Below are positions 13,299-23,857 of a stretch of 64,000 bases of DNA, in pieces. How positions within the stretch are numbered: the stretch's first letter is position 1; the number at the start of each line of letters is the position of its first letter. The notes below the pieces were generated by a model, which was not told where the DNA came from, did no database searches, and was given only the letters and a program-made list of their open reading frames with translations. Source of the DNA: Adiantum capillus-veneris (Eukaryota; Streptophyta; Polypodiopsida; Polypodiales; Pteridaceae); assembly GCA_014529385.2 (NCBI GenBank), contig CM043955.1, forward strand, positions 143,167,640 to 143,231,639. Reading direction: 5' to 3'. The position numbers were made by a program, and so were the translations under genes.

Positions 13299-13469
13299 AA
13301 ACCTGCACATCCTCCAGTATGTGCCAATCTTTAGAAGTCCTCCAAGGCAACATCTTCATTAGAAGATGCACCTTCATCATCTAAATCCTTATCTTCATGC
13401 ACATTGAAGTCTCCATCTCCAATTTGAAGCTCTGCATCCCTTTATGTTTACCTGCAATTGGAACCTTTA

Positions 13470-14670
13470 ACTATGTACCATCTATTTCACGTACTTGTAG
13501 GTAGCATTAGGAAAAGCATGTTTGACCACATAGGGGCCAAACCACCACTTAATCATTTTGCACATACCTGTGTACTTATTATCTAAAATGCTATCATAAA
13601 CAAGAACCCAATCACTTCTTGAATAATGTTTGGTCTCAGCTTATGTCGTTTTTCAAAAGCATCTTTGTTCTTTGAATGAGCATTTCTTAGTTTTTCCCAT
13701 GCAGTTTCCACATCCTCATTTCTCCTTTCTAGTTGTTGAATCCTCAAAGCAAGTAAATATACTCTGCTCATCTATGTATCCCAAGGCAATCTACTCCATG
13801 TAGCTATTGTCTCCTCAAGAGGCATTACGGGTTTTTGACCATACATCAGCTCTAATGGCATGAACCCTATAACAGTACTGTGTGTGGTATGGTCGACCCA
13901 TAAAGCATATGTAGCAATTGAGGCCAATCACCAATATGTCCTTTGCATGCTTTAGCCAACGCCTTGATAATGTAAGGATGTCACCTCTCACTTTTACCAT
14001 TTCCTTCCGGGTTATATGCGGTAGTGAGAGATAACTTAATACCCAGATGAGCAAAAAAAACTATGGCCTCATCAACATCCAATTCCCCTCCTCTGTCCGC
14101 AGTAATTTTACCAACACATCCATATCTGCATATTACATCTTCAAGTAAAAACTGACATACCGCACTTGTAACTTTGGTTTGCAAAGCCCTCCCTTCAACC
14201 TAGTTTGCCAAACCTTCCCTGGAAAGCACAATGTACCTCATTTGCCATAATCCTGTGGGCATTGTAATCAAATTGACTACCCATTTGAACATGCACAATG
14301 GATATGTTGGATGTAATCCATCACGATGCTTTACATTTGAGTACGTGTGACATACAATACAAGTTTCAGCGAAGTGTACCACATCTTTATACATTCCCTT
14401 CCACCAATATCGATCTTTGATTTTTGCAAAAGTGGCCCAAACTCCCCTGTGACCTGCCCATAATGACTCGTGGAATTCTTTAAGTACTTGGAGTTGTGTT
14501 CCTCTATCAAAAACCACTCGTTGTGGGGTTCCTCTTTGCTTCTTTGGGTGTTTCCATAAAAGCCCATCATGTAAGAAATATCCATAAGCCTTCTTATAGA
14601 TTTTCTTAAACTCTTGTTCAGTCCAGTCCTCTTGCTTCTCCAGTGTACTCAAATAGTTCCCAATTAGCAA
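13470..14670 (-). pseudogene. Gypsy-2 integrase
   Basis: From 14670 leftward: a zinc module with HESLWAGHRG and CIVC (about 14,480-14,350), core segments with ITADRGGEL (catalytic Asp, about 14,090) and TAYNPEGNGKSE (catalytic Glu near 13,990), then a C-terminal region (EKRHKLRPN, WVLVYDSILDNKYT, about 13,660-13,560). The core is interrupted by a stop after GLAN near 14,200 and by frameshifts near 13,980 and 13,600. The family type (DRGGEL/AYNPE) differs from Gypsy-1 and element B. Confidence 0.8.
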
Positions 14671-16300
14671 CCATTCACCTTCATATATATCCTCTGCAAA
14701 ATATTGTAATGCAAAACCATGCTTTTACATTCTACGTGCAATTTTGAAGAGGTAGAGAACCTCAGGCCCACATCTTCATTCTCAAGAATCATAGTCTCCT
14801 CATCCTCAAATTTGGCCTTGGACATCATATTAGCTATCATATTATCCTTACTTGCAATGTGATGAAACGCAGGATTTAATGACTTTATATTTGCAATCCA
14901 AGGTAGCATAGCTATAGCTGGTGTAGAACAACTTGTGATCATCCCAAGTAATGGCAAGAAATCTATCTCCATTCAGAAGCACCAATAAAGTACTCCTTGT
15001 TGCACCCTTTTTACTTGCGGATATGCTCTCTCTTGAGCACTTAATACTTTGACACCAAATCTGATAGCATACCTTTTCCCCCGCTCGTCATTTGTCCAAT
15101 AGCCCACCCAATACCTGTGGAATTTGTTTCAACCGTAACAATGATTGGCTTTCCACTTTTGTAGTTTGATTTACTTAATGTAGGATCCTTTTGTAACATC
15201 TTCTTTAGTTTACGAACAGCCTTCGAGTGTTCTTCCTTCCAAACAATTTTTTGTCCCTTCCTGAGGAATTGGTATAAAACTTTTGCAACATGTGAAAGAT
15301 GGGGTAACCATATCAAGTAAAAAACACATGTACCTAAAAATCTTCGCACTTCTATGATTGAATTGCATGTCTCCTGAATCCGTTGCGAATAACATTTACT
15401 TTGATAGGGCTAGGTATTCTACTAGATGGCCCACCTAAGTGTCCTATGATCAAAACTTCTTTGACCCCAAACATAGACTTTTGGCTTGAGAGTGTAAGGT
15501 TGACCTCTTCAAGCCTTGATAATATCCTGTCTCAATCAACAATATGGTTAGCCACAAATTGTATGCACCCCTTCGCACCCCCTCTTCAAGCCTTGATAAT
15601 ATCATGTCACAATCAACATTATGGTTAGCCACAAATTGTCTGCACCCCTTCGCACCCCCTCTTATCTTTGGCTTCATCTCCATCACCCTTTTATCGGCAT
15701 GTCGTCAATAAAAGGCATGGTAATCTAAGGAATGAAATCCCGCAACACATTATTCATCCCATTCATCATGTGAACAACTAAATTAGTTGCACCCTGTGGC
15801 AAAGTGCACATTCTTAATAATCCCAAAGGAGTGCACATGGTTGTTAGATCCATTCTTTCCATAGCCAGTTGAAATTGATCATAGCTTGAATACAAGTCTC
15901 CCATGGAATAGATGGCTCTACCTGCAAAAAACCTTTGCAAAATCATCAATCAATTGGACCTATTCCTAAATTTCTCATAGTTACCTTGTTTACTGGTTGC
16001 ATATCCTATATAAACCTCCACGTATCATTCTTCTTGGGAACTGTAAACCACCTGTTAGAGTAACAAGCACAAGAGGGCTCCAAAATGCCCATCTTAATCT
16101 TCTCATTTAACAGGTTAACCAACTTAGGAAGATGAGCCTTTGGAACAAGAATTGGTTGTAGATTCCAAGGCAAGTGCGAAACAATAAATATCACCATGGG
16201 AGCTACACTATTAGGATCAACACAACCGATCTCACCTGGTTGGAAAGCAAAAGCCTTCCCATGCTTCTTTAACATTTCTCGAAAACATTATATCTCTTCT
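14664..16300 (-). pseudogene. Gypsy-2 reverse transcriptase and RNase H
   Basis: RT begins near 16,275 (VPKKNDTWRF at about 16,030), continues with DLYSSYDQFQLA (about 15,890) and a CTLPQGATN-type box (about 15,800), and has the catalytic FIDD at 15701-15712. The thumb and connection follow (RRFLGTCVFYLIW, about 15,340) with RNase H-like sequence (VETNSTGIGWAIGQ, about 15,130) down to 14,664. Several stops and shifts, plus a 77-bp tandem duplication, destroy the frame. Confidence 0.8.
15510..15663. repeat. 77-bp tandem duplication within Gypsy-2 RT
   Basis: 15510-15586 and 15587-15663 are near-identical head-to-tail copies (both start CAAGCCTTGATAATATC) with about five differences. 77 is not a multiple of three, so the duplication shifts the RT frame. 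Confidence 0.92.
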
Positions 16301-16673
16301 CGATTTAGAAAATCTGGATCACCAATCTTGAGTTCCTGTAGAGGTTCTTCAGTAAATGAGTGTCCAATTTTACATGGATCTTGGAGGATAGGCCGTCGAG
16401 ATGTTTTCTCCATAACTGTATCACTCTCTTTTGACAATGGAATGGCCACATGTCTAACCTTCTTTGCCACTATTTTGTATTTTATATTCACATGTACTTC
16501 CTCTGCACCTAGCTCTTCTTTGAATTGAAAAAGGAAGTCATACATATCAAAAGAGTTTACCTTAACAATCTCAATCCCAACTTGATCATTAGATTGTATG
16601 ACTATATCAAATTCCCTCAATGTATCCACAAACACGTATTCTTCAAAAATACTGGAAATTGCTTCATTTGGGT

Positions 16674-17357
16674 CTAGTATTTTACATCCTCAAAGTATGC
16701 CTTGGACATTGCAAACATGTTTCCTCTCCCATTTGCACAAGTCATTGATTTTTTTGTAAGATACTGACCCTCAAAAGCCAATCCTAGAAATCCTGAAGAA
16801 AAAGTCTCTCTGTAAACATTTGCTGTGAGCGAGAACTTCTCCTCCAAAGCACCATCATAGTCCCTCTTTACAATGGCACTTGGAAAAAATCCCCGAAAAC
16901 CCCTGTTCTCTTTGAATTCTTTCATCAACCTTGGCAATGGATGATTTCTTAAGGTATCCATGTTCCTAGCATGGTCCACACAAACATTTAGAAATTGTAC
17001 TGCTCTCTTACCATCATGACTTCTTCTGATCCTATCATAAGCAGATACATCATCCAAAACCTTGGTTTCCATCCGCAACACCGTACTGTAAGGCTGACCT
17101 AAGATGACTGGATATGTAGAGTGATCATGTATGAAAAAAAATAATTCATCACTTACATCCCCTATGCTTCTTTTAACATTAGGGCATACACCATACAAAT
17201 ACCCTGATTGTGCTTTGGTAGCTCGGATACGCCACCCATGTTCCACATCAACATGCCACTTTCCTTTTGAGAATAATCTCTTTGACATAAGGTTTACTTT
17301 TGACCCATGATCTACCAATGCAACAACCAGCTCCTCCAAATCACCTACCTTTACCAA
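16674..17357 (-). pseudogene. Gypsy-2 aspartic protease region
   Basis: A 227-codon open stretch with VVALVDHGSKVNLMS near residue 15, where His replaces Ser in the D-S-G catalytic triplet, followed by a YPVILGQPY flap/closing motif near residue 95. This is the protease layout of Ty3 elements. The downstream 16,288-16,635 stretch joins it to RT and holds no further domain I recognise. Confidence 0.75.
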
Positions 17358-17588
17358 AGTTTAAGTAGTAGCCCTGGCCCAATGATTTCATATAAAATGG
17401 CTACGAGATACATATTCTCCATACTCATCCTCATGAAATCTGGCATGCTTTACCCGTCTTGGAAGCTCATTGTTGTCTACTATGCTTCCCCATTCATGTT
17501 CACCTAGTTCTTCTTCATTCACATTGCCCAAGATGGATTCAATTTATTCATAAATACTATGCACTCCCTGTGACTTGGTTGGGTCGTT

Positions 17589-19082
17589 TTAAGGCCCGTA
17601 CAATATTTCGTGCTTTCTCTTCATGAGATTAATGATACTGACATGAAATTCTCGCTTTGCAATACCTAGGATCTCACCTAGGGTAAACTCCACCCTACTA
17701 TTTAGAATGCACTCCTCATGTACCTTCTTCACATCAGTAGCCTGTTCAATATCAAATCTCGACTTATATGAAGGACCTCGTGCTTCTTTTGCCTTTTTCT
17801 CCTCCTCGGTCTCATCCATTGAGACATCTGATGAGGTAGGAAGCACTCCTGAGCTGGACTCCTTTCCCTTTGGTACCTCTGGATCTCATCATCCTCTTTG
17901 AAGTTCCTGCTAGATCCTCTTCCCTCTTTCACTTTTCTTCTACAAAAGCCTCATTGTTTTGAGATTTAGCTATGTATGCATATACTGAGAGGGAATCTAT
18001 AAGGTCTTCCCACCCAATATTCTTTTCAACACAATTTCCCACTTGACATAACTGTTGATACACAACTTTTTCTTTTTTTGTTGTTGTCATAGCATACGGC
18101 CAGAAGGTCCCATTCCTGCTAGAACCTCCAAGGTTTTTTTTTGCATTTGTTCTCAATCTGCACACCGTAAGTCAGTGCTTCAGCTACACTTGCATGGTGT
18201 TCCTGCAACATCTCTTCCATGCTTTTCTTCATACCACCTCTTCCATATTTGGTCTTTAGAGGCAACCCTGTTTCTTGCAAGTGTATCATGCCATCCTTCC
18301 AAAAACCACATCTTTACACTTCACCTCAACAAATTCCTCGCACTCATTCCTGACATGATCAAGACTATCACACCACATACAGTTTTGACTCCCACTTCCT
18401 CTCTGTGGACCGTCTTGTCTCGACCGAGAGGTTGCACCTTTTCTCTTCAAGCCTCACAACTTTCAAATTGATGTTCAATTCTTGGATCCCTTTCACAAGC
18501 TCATCCATGAACGACTCCTCTAGCTTTGGAATCTTCTCCTTTATTGGCATAGGAACCTCTTCTTCCTTTTCTCCCACATCTGCATTCATTCCAACCAACT
18601 TATCCAGTCTTTTTTGTCATTTCACCACCATATTGACTGCTTCAATCACTTCTTTCCAATCTGATTTCAGCTCTAACTCCCCCGCAGGATCCGTGAGGAG
18701 ATCCACTAAGCTCTTTTGCAATTTTGGGTCTGCAGCTTGCACAAAAAGCTCTACTTTCTCCGAATTAAGAGCAACACGTTCGGTTGCAAATAATTGACCA
18801 AATCCTTTTTTTTTTCAAATTCTCTTAACAAGTGAGAAGAAGATAGCCCCTTATTATGTTGTTGCACCCATTCAAAAAAGTCTTCTTTGTAATGTGCTCC
18901 TTATCTTTAAGAAAGTATTCATCTTTGAGAGCTTGTTTAAACGCTGCCCACGTAGCACCATGTGCAGTTTGCAGTTCCTCGATCCATGCCCGTAATTCTA
19001 GCACAACAACGAGTACAAAATTCTCCACTACAGTGTGCTCTTCCGTTCCCTTGTCTTCCGTAACTTGTTCATAACTTTGCAA
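17589..19082 (-). pseudogene. Gypsy-2 gag remnants
   Basis: Gag-like pieces in several frames: a capsid-like stretch (ATWAAFKQALKDEYF, about 18,950) and a CX2CX4HX4C knuckle, CMWCDSLDHVRNEC, at 18340-18381. Acidic/basic tails follow (17,589-17,930). No single frame covers the gene. Confidence 0.7.
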
Positions 19083-19302
19083 AATTTGGAAATGTCACGA
19101 CCTTCAAAGCGCCCCAATTTATTTCACTGCTTGTTTAGCTTCTCAAATTTGAGCTTCCATTTCTTTTTTTGAGCTTTGAGTCATCATCTTTTGATGGTGC
19201 AGATGCTGTTGATGCGCATAAGTGCAACAAATTGTTGCATTAACTGCTATATACCATTATCTTGGCTTGGCAACATTGTTGCTTCCGTCTACCTTGGTCT
19301 GT

Positions 19303-19320
19303 TTCACATTGGGTTCACCA
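19303..19320 (-). other. Primer binding site of Gypsy-2
   Basis: Minus strand reads TGGTGAACCCAATGTG four bases inside the LTR end ...CGACA. The TGG start and position fit a primer site; I cannot assign the tRNA. Confidence 0.6.
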
Positions 19321-19324
19321 AATT

Positions 19325-19383
19325 TGTCGAGCGCATGTCTCTGAGGTCAATCGGGGAAGCATCGGGCTTTTGCCTGTAGACGG
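19325..19383 (-). repeat. 5' LTR of Gypsy-2, first 59 bp (split by element A)
   Basis: TGTCGAGCGCATGTCTC here aligns with TGTTGGAGTGCGTACGTCTC at 11222, and alignment continues to 19383, exactly where element A's TGTTAACC begins. The remainder of this LTR is at 63427. Confidence 0.85.
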
Positions 19384-19579
19384 TGTTAACCCTCACGCAC
19401 ATTCCTATCACCTACGACGGACATTGTATCATTTATTTGGTAGAGTCAGGTATCGGGCTTGTCGGTCCAATAGGAAAAGGGTAAGAGTGATCGCCGATGA
19501 GAGGCGCACTCTAACTGGAACATTAGCAAGGGATTAGTTGGCTAAGCATGGGTGCCCAAGTGTGAATGGAGCGAGCTCA

Positions 19580-19586
19580 TATAAAA
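19580..19586 (+). promoter_or_regulatory. TATA box, element A 5' LTR
   Basis: TATAAAA, conserved at 62951-62957 in the partner LTR. A start site would fall about 30 bp downstream, upstream of the microsatellite. Confidence 0.7.
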
Positions 19587-19675
19587 GTCAACTAAACCTA
19601 AAATTCAATCATTCTCTCATTTGTGCAATTGAAGAGTGCTCTTGCTCCATCTCCATCTTCTTCTTCTTCATCTCC

Positions 19676-19793
<118 letters not shown>

Positions 19794-20033
19794 GATCGAG
19801 CATTGCGGGGGCACGACGGCGGTGAGGCGGTTGAGCGCGGCGTAGAGGCATCTCCCTCTTCTTCGCGGCGAGGAATCCTCCACGACACGAAGCGTAGAGC
19901 GGTGAGTGACACACCATCGCCATCTTTGAGCTTACTAGTTTAGGCTGGTTGTGTGCTTGGAGCCATTTGTGGCTCGCACACAGTGTATCGGCAAGTTCCT
20001 TGCATTGACACGTGCGACATACGCGAACATTTT

Positions 20034-20051
20034 TGGCGCCGTCACCGGGGA
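20034..20051 (+). other. Primer binding site of element A (tRNA-Asp type)
   Basis: TGGCGCCGTCACCGGGGA: the Athila/Tat-type primer site complementary to tRNA-Asp, with two changes from TGGCGCCGTTGCCGGGGA. Confidence 0.85.
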
Positions 20052-20765
20052 ATGCCATACACTAAGCTTGAATGGCACTCTGTGCTTCTTTTGTGGTGCA
20101 ATTTCAATTGTAGGAACGGTAGGGAAGGAGTGTGTGTGTGTTGAGAAGAAAGATTTTGTGTTGCTACTGTGTATTTTTTTTGTTAATGGAGTCTTCAAAG
20201 GTACTATGTTTTTTCTCTGTGTAAGGTGTTAGTATTCAGGTTGTTAGTTCTGTGTAATATAAAGTACAGTAAGTAGGAAGTAGATCTGTGAGAGCTAATA
20301 GAGTGTGTTAGTGTGTAACAGTAGGTGTATTAGTTAGAAGTAGGTAGGTAGAGTGTGTGTGTGCTCTCGCGCAGGCCGCGGCAACCTTATCCTTTAAAAA
20401 AAATAAAAAAAATAAAAAAATAAAATTTTTTTAAAGGTAGGACCGGGATTGGGAATATCTCCCAGACCCAAGCCCAAGCTCACGCTTAGGCTTAGGCATC
20501 TATCGCCCTTTAAAATTATGAATTTTAGCTTCACACGTAGCTAAAAATCGACTCTTTTGAGGACCAACGGAGCTTCAGGTGATCGAACGTTGTGCTGTAA
20601 AACACACCATGACCCTCTAAGTGATACGCTCGTTTTGAGCTATCACACACTTTAATAAAAAAATCGATCATTCAAAAATATTAAAAAACATAAAAAAACG
20701 AGTGAAAACGGACGCTTAAAAAAGTAAGCGGTTAACCTTCGAGGTTATTCGCCGACGCTTGTAGG
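20052..20765 (+). other. 5' leader of element A
   Basis: About 0.7 kb with no credible ORF. Contains an A-rich run (20,396-20,435) and an AG/GT-rich stretch near 20,270-20,365. Confidence 0.6.
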
Positions 20766-22190
20766 GTGCCAAAGGCACATACATCTACGCTCTGTCGTGT
20801 GCTAGAGACGGAGCAATTAGAGAGAATTTCGACTTACGCGAGTTCTCATTATCCACCTACCTTAGGTTCCGAGCCCTCGGCGGGGACCCAAGGTAGTACA
20901 AACCAAGATCCGAACATAGCGGCTAGTGACTGTTCCTCTGACTACGACGTCATGGAGGGTTTCCCAATGCCTAATCCTAATAGCTCAAGCCAAGACATGC
21001 ATGCCATGGGCCCACGATCCGGGCCGAGCGTGCTTAGCCGCTTGAAGGAAACCTTTAGTAGGGCCACTCGCTCCGAACATGGAGCTAATGATGTAAATGA
21101 GGGGGGTGGGGAAGTAAATTCTCCATTCATGATCAACGTAGATCCTATACCCTTAGAGAATGTGCACGTGAATACTTCATTCACTGCACCTCCTGACTCT
21201 TTAGAGCTATTCCCCTCCGAGGTCATATTACCCGATGGTAGAAGCCTTGCCGAAGTGCAAGAGGTTGAGCGATATATCACTGCGGCTAGGGAAAAGGAAG
21301 TCGAGAGCTTACGCAAGGCGGAGCAACGAAGAGAGTTAAAAGCGAAAGCCCCTATGTCAATATCCTTGCTAAGAGAGCAATTGAGTTCTCCTGACGTAGC
21401 AACCGCTAAGGGCCAACCCCTAGAAAGAAACATTGCATCTAGCTCAAAGGACACCCCTAGCACCTCAATCCTAGATGGAGCGTTCTTAAATGAGAACTGG
21501 GAGTACGAACTACAAACGGAAACTCTAACAGACCTATACACATGTCACACCTATCACGTGGGTTGGTTAGATGTCCTACAATCCACAATGGGCGCTACTA
21601 GTGTGGAGGATCAACAACAAAGAGTTTGTGAGGTCATCCATAGGGTCATTGAGTTAGAGAGACAGAGCAAGGGGATCAACATGCCTTCAACGGGTCTCAT
21701 GAGATTCTTGGATACAGGAAAGGCTAAACAACCGAACTTATCGCAAATGGAGACTCCCTTGGTAAGTCCGATGGATCCTCCATGTGTTGTTTCTCTAGGG
21801 GTCTCAGTGCAATCTGAGCCCACAAGTGATAGCTTTACCTTTCCAAGTCTAGTTCATCTTTCCCTTGATGACACCACGGCTACCATGCCTACCCCAATGA
21901 TGGGCATGCCAAGAAACATGCCATGGACCTCATTTGTTAGTAAAGCACCGCTACATGGTAGCTCAATGCCTGCAACAGTACCTACAAGTGTGTACCAATT
22001 GTATGCACCTATGGGTCATCGCACTCATGTAGTCCCTACCCGTCCCATTGTTTCAACTACCTATGCTCCCCAACCACAACACCCAAGTTCTTATTTCCAT
22101 GGGACTATACTGTCTAGCATTAGCATGTCACATTTGACGTCTGCTATGCCTAGGGCCACACATATGAACTTTGGGCCACCACATTGTTGA
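20766..22190 (+). CDS. Upstream ORF of element A (474 codons), function unknown
   Basis: An open frame with no ATG until 20952, giving 412 codons from that start. The N-terminal part is Ser/Pro/Asn-rich. A charged helical stretch follows (EVQEVERYITAAREKEVE..., about residues 165-200), then a block with TCHTYHVGWLDVLQS and VCEVIHRVIELERQSKG (about 258-305). The tail is Pro/Thr/Met-rich. No zinc knuckle or catalytic motif is seen. It lies between the primer site and gag, the place where some Tat elements carry an extra ORF. It could also be a gag N-terminal extension separated from 22,542 by mutation. I do not recognise a family. Confidence 0.55.
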   Translation: MPKAHTSTLCRVLETEQLERISTYASSHYPPTLGSEPSAGTQGSTNQDPNIAASDCSSDYDVMEGFPMPNPNSSSQDMHAMGPRSGPSVLSRLKETFSRATRSEHGANDVNEGGGEVNSPFMINVDPIPLENVHVNTSFTAPPDSLELFPSEVILPDGRSLAEVQEVERYITAAREKEVESLRKAEQRRELKAKAPMSISLLREQLSSPDVATAKGQPLERNIASSSKDTPSTSILDGAFLNENWEYELQTETLTDLYTCHTYHVGWLDVLQSTMGATSVEDQQQRVCEVIHRVIELERQSKGINMPSTGLMRFLDTGKAKQPNLSQMETPLVSPMDPPCVVSLGVSVQSEPTSDSFTFPSLVHLSLDDTTATMPTPMMGMPRNMPWTSFVSKAPLHGSSMPATVPTSVYQLYAPMGHRTHVVPTRPIVSTTYAPQPQHPSSYFHGTILSSISMSHLTSAMPRATHMNFGPPHC

Positions 22191-22541
22191 GATGTCGAGC
22201 TCTACACCTTGAGCTGGCATCCACTACGGGTCTTGGCCGCTTACGGCATTTACTCACTGGCGCGTTAGGTGAGCGACACGGAGGATCTCTGCCAGTGATT
22301 CTACAGCTGGACTACACTTATAGTGCCAGCCTAGTACGCTTCTAGCGAGTTCACACTTAGTGACCGCATGTACATATGTGCTACTTTTCAGCTTTAGCAC
22401 TTAGTCATTTTGTACTCTCTTTTCTGTGAAGAAGAAGAAGAAGCTTTCCATCTCTGTGTGCTTTGTGCTTGTCTTGTGTAGCTCTCTTGCATCCTCATTC
22501 TTTACACACATGGCACAAGATCGTACCCAACGTGGAACCCA
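22191..22541 (+). other. Spacer between upstream ORF and gag of element A
   Basis: No coding signal; contains a short (GAA)n run near 22,430. Confidence 0.5.
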
Positions 22542-23857
22542 ATGGCTTCCTATGCGCCAAGCCCAATGCCAATACCTACTCCACATGTAGTCTCTGGAGC
22601 ATCTCCACCCACGGTGCCTGCTCACTTAGGTGACTTGGCAACATTTGCTCAAGCTATTGGTCGATCTATTGCTGAGAATATGCAGAACACACCTGATAAA
22701 GAGCCTAGAATTAAGGCAGTACAAATAGCCAAGCTCACACAAAAATTTAGTGGAGACGGGGATGTGCGAAAGCATATCAAAGTGTTTGAAAAAATATGCA
22801 ATTCTCTAGGAGAACACAATGACCTGCATAAGAGTAATGCTTTAAGACTAACCTTAAGTGGGAAGGCAGGGGATTGGTATGAACCCTAAGGGTGGAAGAA
22901 AAAACAATTAACCCTACTCTTAGGAGATTGTTCTTGAAAGAATACATACGAGAGGGAGTGCTTTCGGGTGTAGCCTCTCAGCTCCAGAAAGCCCAACGAG
23001 AGGAAGGAGAGTCAGTGAGAGACTTTATTAGTCGCTTGAAGCATTTGAATTCTCGTTGTAATCTAAATGAGTGCTTCAATAATAATCAATTGCTTGATAG
23101 ATTCATTAGGGGATTACGACATGAGGATATCTACAATGGCCTAGTCATTAGAGGTATCACCACTTGGAAAGCAGTCACCACCAATGCGATCCAATTGGAG
23201 GATAATTTAATGATTCAAGGAGAAAGAGTTTCTGTTGAGCCTAAATCTATTAGCTCCCAAGCATCAGGGCATCAGCCAATGACCCTAAAGCCTATTGTTA
23301 TGGAGCCAAAGATATCTGAGATGACTTTAGCAGATCTCACCAAGGCTATTCAAGAGAGTCTTAGAGACAATCGTGCTCCGCAAAACAATCATATGTATCC
23401 ACGAAGGGAGCAACAATGGTGCTCAGTATGCTATGGACCGCATAGTACCAGTGAATTCCCTACTTTTAGAGTAAAATTCAATGGGAATTGCAATGCTTGT
23501 GGAAAGTATGGTCATCAAGCTAAGGATTGCATAGTATTTAAGCACGCGATGGCCAATAGACCAACCTTAGCATGGACAGACACACCTCGAGTGCCTGCAT
23601 TGATGCTGGCCCAGCCTCTTGAACAAACAGCACAACACATGCTCCCTAGGGCCCAAAATGTTGTTCAAACAACACCTTTACCACCTCTAGTGCTAGGACT
23701 GCAACCACCACATCCGAGAATCACTTCTGTGAATCAAGTGGGTTGTGAGTCATCTATTGCTTGTTTGGAAGGCTGTGAGGAAGATATAGACCCTAATATT
23801 GCCTATGGGATGGATGTGCTTGAAGAAAGTCCACATTACTACATGGAGGACTAGTGG
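22542..23857 (+). pseudogene. Element A gag, 5' part
   Basis: The ATG at 22542 starts a Pro-rich leader and a capsid-like region (KLTQKFSGDGDVRKHIKVFE, LTLSGKAGDWYEP). A TAA at 22887-22889 and a one-frame shift lead to the next piece (EEKTINPTLRRLFLKEYI, ESVRDFISRLKHLN). Two zinc modules follow: a damaged CSVCYGPHSTSEF (last Cys lost) near 23,430 and a standard CNACGKYGHQAKDC near 23,490. The frame ends in TAG at 23852-23854, two codons before element B. The right-hand duplication copy reads ATTGG, so the left copy AGTGG carries a T-to-G change that made TAG from TAT. Confidence 0.8.

Larger units (their letters stand above)
11222..19383 (-). mobile_element. Gypsy-2: degenerate Ty3/gypsy element, left portion; right LTR resumes at 63427
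   Basis: Minus-strand element: right LTR start (19325), primer site, gag with zinc knuckle, protease, RT, RNase H, integrase, polypurine tract, and left LTR 11222-13286. Its right LTR is interrupted after 59 bp by element A and continues at 63427-64000, running off the window. Both LTR copies share a long alignable block (11222-11790 against 19325-19383 plus 63427-64000) at roughly 85% identity by eye, so this is the oldest layer of the nest. Every domain is broken by stops and shifts. Confidence 0.85.
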
